Shown: positions 58,074 to 64,000 of the stretch, piece after piece
How positions within the stretch are numbered: the stretch's first letter is position 1
Layout: every line of letters begins with the position of its first letter
Assembly (NCBI GenBank): GCA_028687585.1
Contig: JAQTZV010000009.1
Span: 113,434-177,433, forward strand
From: Desulfuromonadaceae bacterium
GTDB lineage: Bacteria > Desulfobacterota > Desulfuromonadia > Geobacterales > Pseudopelobacteraceae
Reading direction: 5' to 3'
DNA: 64,000 nt
The notes under the pieces: generated by a model
What the model saw: the letters and a program-made list of their open reading frames with translations, nothing else
What the model was told of the DNA's origin: nothing
The model's database searches: none
Position numbers and translations under genes: made by a program

Positions 58074-58749
58074 AAGTTCCTCACACATGTCAAACTCATG
58101 GTCTCAGTGCCTGCGCCGATCAATCATCTATTTTCTTGACTCATCTTCTACCGTAAACTTTTGAAAACTATTCCATATCAGCATGCGACAGCACACTATG
58201 TTGCCAATGGCACCACACTGCCTGTTCTTTGAAACTTGAAACCTGCTTAATTTCTGTCGCTGCACGTCTCCTGATAGTTGGCGGTACGGCAGCCCTGGTG
58301 GTCTCGTCTCGTTAACTATTCACGGGGAGGCCTTTGCACTGGTGGTCAACACCAAAATACCATTGAATGTGACGCCTACTTTGATTTTATCTTCATCCAG
58401 CAGAGCACTAATCTATAGTTGACCTTTAAGACCCCCCTATGTTTCTAGTTTTTTTCAGATTTTTTAAAAAGCGATTCAAGTAAATTTAAATTACTACAAA
58501 TTCGGCGCCCATAAATTGGGCAGCAACTGCAGAATAATTACTTGACTTTTAATATTTATTTGTTGTTATTACCAGCAATAGCGTGATATTTGTCGCACTC
58601 ATAAAATGGGTGACACCCCTTTTTTTACTCATCGGGAACAACCAAAGTGAATGCCCGTCCAGGGACATATCTTAATGAAAGGAGGGAGTTGGTGTAGGCG
58701 TTTCAAGAAGTTTAACCCAAAGACTGAAAAAACTAAATGGAGGTTACAC
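58074..58749 (+). promoter_or_regulatory. 5' region of the second decaheme cytochrome
   Basis: No gene is seen over 670 bases. It contains two dyads, GCCCA-TAAAT-TGGGC (58507-58521) and CACTCAT-AAA-ATGGGTG (58596-58612), a TTGACT (58542) as a possible -35, and the shared leader from 58654. The rest shows nothing specific. Confidence 0.5.
58654..58749 (+). repeat. Shared cytochrome leader, copy 2
   Basis: Matches 55048-55146 nearly throughout (one base shorter in the AAAGGAGG region). Here the leader ATG (58675) is in frame with the cytochrome, unlike copy 1, so the leader peptide itself is not what is conserved. Confidence 0.8.
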
Positions 58750-60897
58750 ATGAAAAGAATGCTGAAAAGACTCACTCTTTTTGCAGCGACGATTGTTGCT
58801 GCAGGAGCTCTGCTTGCCGGTTGCAGCGGCAGTGATGGTTCAAATGGTGCTGCCGGGCCTGCTGGGCCTGCTGGGCCTGCTGGGGCTGCTGGCCCGGTTA
58901 CCTTGACGAGCGAATCCTGCCTGGTCTGTCACAACACGACCGATGTTGCCAATATTCCGGCAATGCATGAGTACACCGTCGACGCTGCAACAGGCGCACG
59001 TACCAAACCACGCTTGAATGAAAATTTCCTGGCAATATCCAATATTTCCGTTGCAGCAGACGCTGCTAACCTTCCTGTGGTAACTTTCACGGTCAAGAAG
59101 GGCTCGGCTAACTACACAACACTTACAAGCAGCAGTGTCCGCTTCTACATGTCCGACCTGGTTCCTGCCGGCACCGTTACGACCAATGGAACGTGGGGCA
59201 GCGACTATTTTGAGAACTGGGCATACAACCCTACGGTAACGTTTGTTAATAATGGCAACGGTAGTTATACCGCCACCTTCCCGAGCGCCTTCGGTGTTGC
59301 CCAACCTGCTACCAACACCAATGCCGCCGACTACAACGCTGCCCATACCCAGCGCCTGTTTATCCGACTCTCTGCCAGTGCGACTGCAGACCCAGGATAT
59401 GGCGGAGCCGCAGGAATCCTCGATTTCGCCGTTCCCGCAGCCGGTGCAACCGCCGTTGCAACTGATGCGCCACAGAAACAGTTCGTAACCATTGAGGCCT
59501 GCAAAAAATGTCACGGCCCTGCGATGAACGGCGCTGCTCATGCCAGCAGCTACCTGGATACTCTGGCCTGCGTAACCTGCCACTCACCTTTGACCGGCAC
59601 CGGCGCAAAGGCTGTCTATCTGCCTAAATTCATCCACCAGATCCATGCCGCAATTGCTGTTGAAGAGTTCCCTACCCGTATCCTGGGCAAAGGCTATGAA
59701 GATGTTACCTACCCGCAGGAAATCAGCAACTGTGTTGTCTGTCACACCGCGAGCGGCAAGACTCTTGGCAGCGGAGACAAAATCAACAACTGGAAAAACA
59801 ATCCAACTGCTGAAATCTGCAGCAGCTGCCATACCGGCGTCAACTTTACTACCGGTGTTGGACACGTTGGCGGCATCAAGGCTAACGGCACTTGTACTGC
59901 CTGCCACTCCGCCGATGATATCGTTGGATACCACACTCCGGCTCCTGCAGCTGCAGATGTACCGGAATACAAGGCAACTCTGACTATCGACGCTCCGGCA
60001 AATACGACTCACTATGTTGCCGGTGAAACTCCGACCATCACCGTAACATTAACAAATTACGACGGATCTGCTGTTGATCCTGCAATTTACACATCGGCAA
60101 AACATGCCTCCGGATCTACTGTTGCCACTGCGCTCAGCAAATCTTCACTCTATGTCTATGGTCCACGTGCGTTAGCCGTACCGGTATTGACCAAAGCATC
60201 AAGTACTCTCTCTGCAGCTGGCGTTCCAACCCAGGCGCAGTCTCTGTTTGTCGATGCGACAGATCCTGCAATTCTCACCGATGCAACAGGCTTCAAATAC
60301 AAGGTGACCATTCCCACCGGTATGACTAACGGTACCTACATGATCAGATACATCGCAGCTAATTATGGCTACAAAGCTGCTACTGATTACAAGATTGACT
60401 CGGTAACAGCCGTTAAAACAATCCAGATCGGTACCGCTACCGTTGAACAGAAAATCTCCGGCAGCGCCTGTACAGATTGCCATGGTACTGCAAACTTTAT
60501 CGGTCATAATGCCCGTCACTCGGTCACCTTTGATACCGATCAGTGCCTTTCCTGCCATGACAAATCGGGCAATCATGCAAATCCGATCGACAACAGGGTA
60601 CATGCAATCCACTCCGGTTCTAAAACTGGCGATTTGTTGGCTATAGACTGGTCACCAACAGGAAATGCAATCACCTACCCACAGGGGATTGCAACTGTTT
60701 CCGGCAGAGATGCCACAACCGGTCTCCTGGCTGTTGGCGCTTCAACCGGTGCACCACGCTGCATTACCTGTCACACCGGCACCACCGGCACTGGCGTTAA
60801 ATATAAAACAACCAGTGTTGCTCAAAACGCCTGCATTGGTTGCCACGCCGACAAACGCGGCGCAAAAGACCACTTCTTGCAGATGGGTGGAAGGTAA
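58750..60897 (+). CDS. OmcA/MtrC-type decaheme c-type cytochrome lipoprotein, second copy
   Basis: Protein of 715 residues. The start and signal peptide are nearly the same as in the first decaheme protein (MKRMLKRLTLFAATIVAAGALLAGC). A collagen-like GPAGPAGPAGAAGP stretch follows. Ten CXXCH sites: CLVCH, CKKCH, CVTCH, CVVCH, CSSCH, CTACH, CTDCH, CLSCH, CITCH, CIGCH. Beyond the signal peptide the sequence differs strongly from copy 1 except at haem sites. It is followed by terminators. Confidence 0.92.
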   Translation: MKRMLKRLTLFAATIVAAGALLAGCSGSDGSNGAAGPAGPAGPAGAAGPVTLTSESCLVCHNTTDVANIPAMHEYTVDAATGARTKPRLNENFLAISNISVAADAANLPVVTFTVKKGSANYTTLTSSSVRFYMSDLVPAGTVTTNGTWGSDYFENWAYNPTVTFVNNGNGSYTATFPSAFGVAQPATNTNAADYNAAHTQRLFIRLSASATADPGYGGAAGILDFAVPAAGATAVATDAPQKQFVTIEACKKCHGPAMNGAAHASSYLDTLACVTCHSPLTGTGAKAVYLPKFIHQIHAAIAVEEFPTRILGKGYEDVTYPQEISNCVVCHTASGKTLGSGDKINNWKNNPTAEICSSCHTGVNFTTGVGHVGGIKANGTCTACHSADDIVGYHTPAPAAADVPEYKATLTIDAPANTTHYVAGETPTITVTLTNYDGSAVDPAIYTSAKHASGSTVATALSKSSLYVYGPRALAVPVLTKASSTLSAAGVPTQAQSLFVDATDPAILTDATGFKYKVTIPTGMTNGTYMIRYIAANYGYKAATDYKIDSVTAVKTIQIGTATVEQKISGSACTDCHGTANFIGHNARHSVTFDTDQCLSCHDKSGNHANPIDNRVHAIHSGSKTGDLLAIDWSPTGNAITYPQGIATVSGRDATTGLLAVGASTGAPRCITCHTGTTGTGVKYKTTSVAQNACIGCHADKRGAKDHFLQMGGR
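58855..58894 (+). repeat. 9-base tandem repeat encoding a collagen-like linker
   Basis: GGGCCTGCT repeated about four times, in frame, giving Gly-Pro-Ala triplets right behind the lipobox. Changes in copy number would keep the frame. Confidence 0.8.
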
Positions 60898-60922
60898 TAT
60901 CTGGTTTTACGTTTTATCATCA

Positions 60923-60988
60923 GAGCGGGCCGCAAGGCCCGCTCACATTCTTGACAATTTCCGCCTCATAACGAGGCGGATTTTTTTT
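60923..60988 (+). terminator. Paired terminators after the second decaheme gene
   Basis: First hairpin GAGCGGGCC-GCAA-GGCCCGCTC (60923-60944). Second, CCGCCTC-ATAAC-GAGGCGG followed by eight T (60961-60988), is a canonical intrinsic terminator. Confidence 0.88.
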
Positions 60989-61140
60989 GAACTGTTTACA
61001 CAGCAGGTGCCCGCGTATGGTATAGTTTCACTTGCTTTTCTTACACTCACGTCCTGTCCGGTGCCTCGACAAAACTCGTCAGATCATTTGGACCGGAGTC
61101 GTGAAATACATCACTATTTATAAAAGGAATGGTAGCAAAT

Positions 61141-61854
61141 ATGTGTACAACTAAAGTAATAGTAACCGGTTTCATGCTGACGGCATGTCTCCTCGGATGC
61201 AGCTATAATTCGGCCTTGGAGGGAAAAGTTGTTGACGGCAAAGGCCAACCGATGGCCGGAGTTAAAGTTATTGCCAAACAGATACAGAAGACGACACCGC
61301 TTGAAGCAACCACTGGGGCAGATGGCAAATTCAGGTTTGAAAAGCTTTATGCTGCCTCAGAATATGAACTGATACCGTATCTGGATGCCACCGCCAAATC
61401 ACGTTCACTAAAGATTGAGAGCGCTCCAAAGGGCAAGACCATGATTCTGCCGCAACCATTGCTGGTTCTGTTTGTACCAGCCAAAGATGGACTATTGGTC
61501 CGTGATTTGAGTACCGGACTTCTCTGGGCTAGAGATGCCGCTATAGGCGGCAGGATGGATTGGGATGCGGCAATGGCTAAGGCAAAGCAGTTTAATTTCG
61601 CCGGTTTTTCTGATTGGCGGCTGCCAACCAAAAACGAACTTCGATCGTTGGCTTCGTATGGTGGGAAAACCCCGGCGGTAAATCTCAATAACGATGCTTT
61701 TACCAATGTCCAGACGGGGTGCTACTGGTCGTCCGATAGTAATGATGCAAACACACTTTTCGCCTGGGCCGTAAATATGACTGACGGTAAAATAGTGAAC
61801 GACAACAAGACAAACAGCAAGTACTCCGTTTGGTTTGTTCGCTCTGAAAAATGA
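61141..61854 (+). CDS. Lipoprotein with carboxypeptidase-regulatory and DUF1566 domains
   Basis: Protein of 237 residues with lipobox (LLGC). Residues 25-95 have the regulatory beta fold (LEGKVVDGKGQPMAGVKVIAKQ, FRFEKLYAASEYELIPYL). Residues 115-235 are DUF1566 (VRDLSTGLLWARDA, FAGFSDWRLPTKNELRSL, GCYWSSD, WAVNMTDGKI), a C-type-lectin-like surface domain. AAGGA is 12 bases before this ATG; an ATG at 61129 is possible but too close to it. Possible surface partner of the cytochromes by position. Confidence 0.82.
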   Translation: MCTTKVIVTGFMLTACLLGCSYNSALEGKVVDGKGQPMAGVKVIAKQIQKTTPLEATTGADGKFRFEKLYAASEYELIPYLDATAKSRSLKIESAPKGKTMILPQPLLVLFVPAKDGLLVRDLSTGLLWARDAAIGGRMDWDAAMAKAKQFNFAGFSDWRLPTKNELRSLASYGGKTPAVNLNNDAFTNVQTGCYWSSDSNDANTLFAWAVNMTDGKIVNDNKTNSKYSVWFVRSEK

Positions 61855-61917
61855 TTGCTATATGCCTGTTTCTGATGATATGTGACTATTAATGATACAG
61901 ACGGTCCGGATCTATTA

Positions 61918-62301
61918 ATGAAAAACAAAGCCATACTACTGCTGCTGACGCTTCTGTCATCACCCGCCTATGGGATGGTCTACTCCTGGACCGATGCTGT
62001 AGGAGTTGAACACTATACAAACAAAGAGTACGAAATTCCCGCACGATACCGCGCCAAGGTAAAAGCCCGCTATCCGGAACCGGGAGATGCCGGCGTTTAC
62101 ACGCAGAACATGGAACCACCCCAGCCAAAAGTCGAAGGACCGTTGCCGGCAACGGCACCTAACCGACCGATACCTTCTCAAGCGGCGGGAAAAAGTGCGC
62201 CGTCTGTTGCTACTCCTACCCGGACAAAAACCAGAACCTCTGATGCCGTTAAGAAAATGAGAGCACATCGGAACAGGGTTTCTCATTATACTGAAGAGTA
62301 A
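61918..62301 (+). CDS. DUF4124 protein, copy 2
   Basis: Exported protein of 127 residues: signal peptide, then DUF4124 (MVYSWTDAVGVEHYTNKEYEIPARYR), nearly the same as copy 1 over its first 55 residues, and a basic Thr/Lys tail that differs. The start at 61918 fits the signal peptide; a frame 12 codons longer has no support. A bidirectional terminator follows. Confidence 0.82.
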   Translation: MKNKAILLLLTLLSSPAYGMVYSWTDAVGVEHYTNKEYEIPARYRAKVKARYPEPGDAGVYTQNMEPPQPKVEGPLPATAPNRPIPSQAAGKSAPSVATPTRTKTRTSDAVKKMRAHRNRVSHYTEE

Positions 62302-62357
62302 ATCTGTCTTCATGGGGGGTAGAAGAAGTGCTGTGCGACCTGCAGATAATTACAAAA

Positions 62358-62391
62358 AGGCCTGCTTCCATATACGGGAAGCAGGCCTTTT
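62358..62391. terminator. Bidirectional terminator between DUF4124 and the multihaem gene
   Basis: Stem AGGCCTGCTTCC / GGGAAGCAGGCCT with A and T runs on the two sides; it serves two convergent genes. Confidence 0.9.
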
Positions 62392-62436
62392 TGCATGAAT
62401 AGTAATTATGTTACGGTTTGTTGCTATCTTTGTGTC

Positions 62437-63867
62437 TTACCATGTTTCAGTGCCGTGGCACGCTGGTGAACAACTTTTTGTTGTCGTATTCCAGCTGGTT
62501 ATCCTGGTACCAGTCCCACCTACCTGAGCTGCAGTGCTTATTACCCCGTTTGACCAGCCGTGGCGACTGTCGCCAGATGTAAATGGATGACAAGCTGTGC
62601 ATGTGTAAGCTGTATGACCACCAATACTACTATGCTTTCCCGCCCGGTTGGGGAAAGTGGCGCCGGTTGGGCGGCCTGCCATCTTGTTGCCGGCACTGTT
62701 ATTAGCGACAGAGCCATGACAGTCAGAGCATTGCGGAGACGTGCCGGGATTTGCGTTAAGATGGCAGCCACGGCAATTCGGTGCAGTGCCGGAGGCTACC
62801 GGATAGGAGCTGGTTGCACTCCCTTGCGCATGGCAGGCGAGACAATCGGCACTATTGGCGGTACCAAGATGGGCGGAGCCTGGATTGGGGAACGCGTGCG
62901 CTGATGGTGGTGCCGCATGACAGAGCGTGTTATTGAAGCAGCCAGCATCTGCAGGAGGCGTTGTTGGGGTCAATGACTTAGCTCCGCCAGCATGGCAACT
63001 TCCGCACGCAGGAGCATTAGTTGCATCGGTCGAACTGTGATTATGCGTCGTTGCCCCGGTAGTGGTCAACCACGGTTTTGAGTGTGGCGAAGTTGTATGA
63101 CACTGCATGCAACTGACACCAGTCGTGCCGCCGCTGAAATCTGTGCCGTGGCAGGTTCTGCAATAATCCATACCGGTAGAAGCACCCGCTGCCGCTTTAG
63201 CCGCAATCTGATGACCCGTAGCAGCCCAACCGGCAGGATGGCCGGCTGATGCGTGACAGAGCGTGCTGTTGAAACAGCCTGCATTGGGCAGAACAGCACC
63301 AGGAGTTGTCAGCTTAACGCCTCCGGCATGGCAGCGGCTGCACTCTGCTACGTTCGCTTGATCGGTCGTTGTATGCGTTGTTTTGGTAGATGTTGTTCCT
63401 CGCCACGGGGCAGCAGGATGCGGCGCCGTGGTGTGACACGTCATACATGATTTACCGGCTCCTCCGGTATAGTTCGCGCCATGACATTGTGTACATGAAG
63501 CAAAACCGTGGGATTCGTCCGGTGCAGCTTTAGCCGCACTGCCATGGTTTCCGGCTGCATCCCAACCTGCAGAATGACCGCCGGATGGCCCATTTGGATG
63601 ACACGCATTGCCGTTGTTGAAACAGCCGATACCGCTGGTTCCAACTATAATTGGTAATGACTCTTTTTTAGCGTTGCCGTGACATTCAAGGCATGCACTA
63701 TTATTTGCGTTGTACGCTGCCGGATGCAGGCCGCCGGTCGAGGGGACTATCCAGCCGGCAGGATGTTTTCCGGTTGAATCGAGGATAACAGTGTTGTTAC
63801 TGGCATCGCTGCAGCCCCACAATGTCACAAACATGAGCATGATTGCGCCGTTTCTGAGTTTCGTCAT
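62437..63867 (-). CDS. Multihaem c-type cytochrome lipoprotein with CX5CH motifs
   Basis: Protein of 476 residues with lipobox (LWGC). Eleven CXXCH sites can be read (CLECH, CTQCH, CMTCH, CSRCH, CRTCH, CMQCH, CGSCH, CLACH, CRGCH, CSDCH, CTACH), plus CSPACH (CX3CH). Spaced among them are CFNSTLCH and CFNNTLCH (CX5CH), and CFNNGNACH (CX6CH), each set between repeats with GHPAGW and similar blocks. This recalls the Geobacter CxxxxCH-CxxCH repeat cytochromes. The ATG has AGGAG seven bases upstream. The next gene upstream ends only 10 bases away. Confidence 0.88.
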   Translation of the reverse strand: MTKLRNGAIMLMFVTLWGCSDASNNTVILDSTGKHPAGWIVPSTGGLHPAAYNANNSACLECHGNAKKESLPIIVGTSGIGCFNNGNACHPNGPSGGHSAGWDAAGNHGSAAKAAPDESHGFASCTQCHGANYTGGAGKSCMTCHTTAPHPAAPWRGTTSTKTTHTTTDQANVAECSRCHAGGVKLTTPGAVLPNAGCFNSTLCHASAGHPAGWAATGHQIAAKAAAGASTGMDYCRTCHGTDFSGGTTGVSCMQCHTTSPHSKPWLTTTGATTHNHSSTDATNAPACGSCHAGGAKSLTPTTPPADAGCFNNTLCHAAPPSAHAFPNPGSAHLGTANSADCLACHAQGSATSSYPVASGTAPNCRGCHLNANPGTSPQCSDCHGSVANNSAGNKMAGRPTGATFPNRAGKHSSIGGHTAYTCTACHPFTSGDSRHGWSNGVISTAAQVGGTGTRITSWNTTTKSCSPACHGTETW

Positions 63868-63877
63868 GGTGTTTCTC

Positions 63878-64000
63878 CTATTTATGGCACGCTACACAGC
63901 GTTCGTTATTTGCTCTGCCGTGGCAGCGGTAGCAGCTGGCCGGGTCGAGTTTGCCTTCGATCTTGTGCATAGTCATGAAGTTGCCGCGATGCGGCATTTC
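63878..64000 (-). CDS. C-terminal end of a multihaem cytochrome (cut by the window edge)
   Basis: Forty codons and a stop enter from the right edge. The visible residues are rich in His and include SCYRCHGRANNERCVACHK, two CXXCH haem sites at the very C-terminus. It lies 10 bases upstream of the multihaem lipoprotein, so the two are one operon. Confidence 0.82.
   Translation of the reverse strand, partial: EMPHRGNFMTMHKIEGKLDPASCYRCHGRANNERCVACHK

Noticed and set aside
58840..59583. 247-codon minus-strand frame
   Set aside because: Opposite the second decaheme gene; its Ser/Gly/Arg make-up is that of an antisense shadow.

Overview
The window looks like part of the chromosome of a Geobacter-type bacterium (Desulfuromonadales/Geobacterales). 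The evidence is two OmcA/MtrC-type decaheme lipoprotein cytochromes, a further multihaem lipoprotein, a DUF116 gene beside def-fmt, a hisZ-purA pair, a HDOD protein, an ArsR-methyltransferase fusion in front of ahcY, and thiS-thiG-thiE behind a TPP riboswitch. No rRNA, tRNA, CRISPR array or intact transposase was seen. The species cannot be fixed from the sequence alone.

Region by region. 1-8.2 kb: the 3' part of glnE, the def-fmt-DUF116 operon, a HDOD regulator and a TPR protein. 8.3-13.7 kb: a very large GH13-family protein, then a HigB toxin with a HigA-ImmA fusion antitoxin, lying between two similar hairpin terminators. 13.7-17.5 kb: hisZ-purA and a lipoprotein. 17.6-24.3 kb: a REC-PAS-GGDEF protein, metX behind a SAM-I riboswitch, a TtcA-like PP-loop protein, a methyltransferase and flbD-motA-motB. 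24.3-34.8 kb: a P-loop/DRTGG protein with PilZ, the thiamine operon, a TIGR01212 radical SAM protein, an acyl-CoA synthetase, gltX and mutS2. 34.9-39.2 kb: a block of five lipoprotein/outer-membrane genes lying between intact mutS2 and a decayed second copy of the mutS2 3' end. 39.4-49.9 kb: ygiD, sahR-ahcY, an OmpH-like protein, a putative metalloprotease pair, metK and polB. 50.0-55.1 kb: accessory DNA with a VapBC-type pair, galU, a duplicated GxxExxY/fmdB segment, and a TumE-type toxin gene broken by one nonsense codon. 55.1-64.0 kb: an extracellular-electron-transfer region with two copies of a decaheme cytochrome + DUF4124 module, a DUF1566 lipoprotein, and a divergent multihaem operon running off the right edge.

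The methionine/SAM cycle recurs here under different controls: metX by a SAM-I riboswitch, ahcY by a SahR-like repressor whose palindrome overlaps its own -10, and metK from a plain sigma70-like promoter. Envelope and electron-transfer genes dominate the right third.

The least explained items are: a two-copy hairpin element with a compensatory base change (17.6 and 25.9 kb); the mutS2-anchored lipoprotein island; the segmental duplication around the dead TumE-like gene; and the shared leader plus signal-peptide cassette in front of two otherwise divergent decaheme cytochromes.
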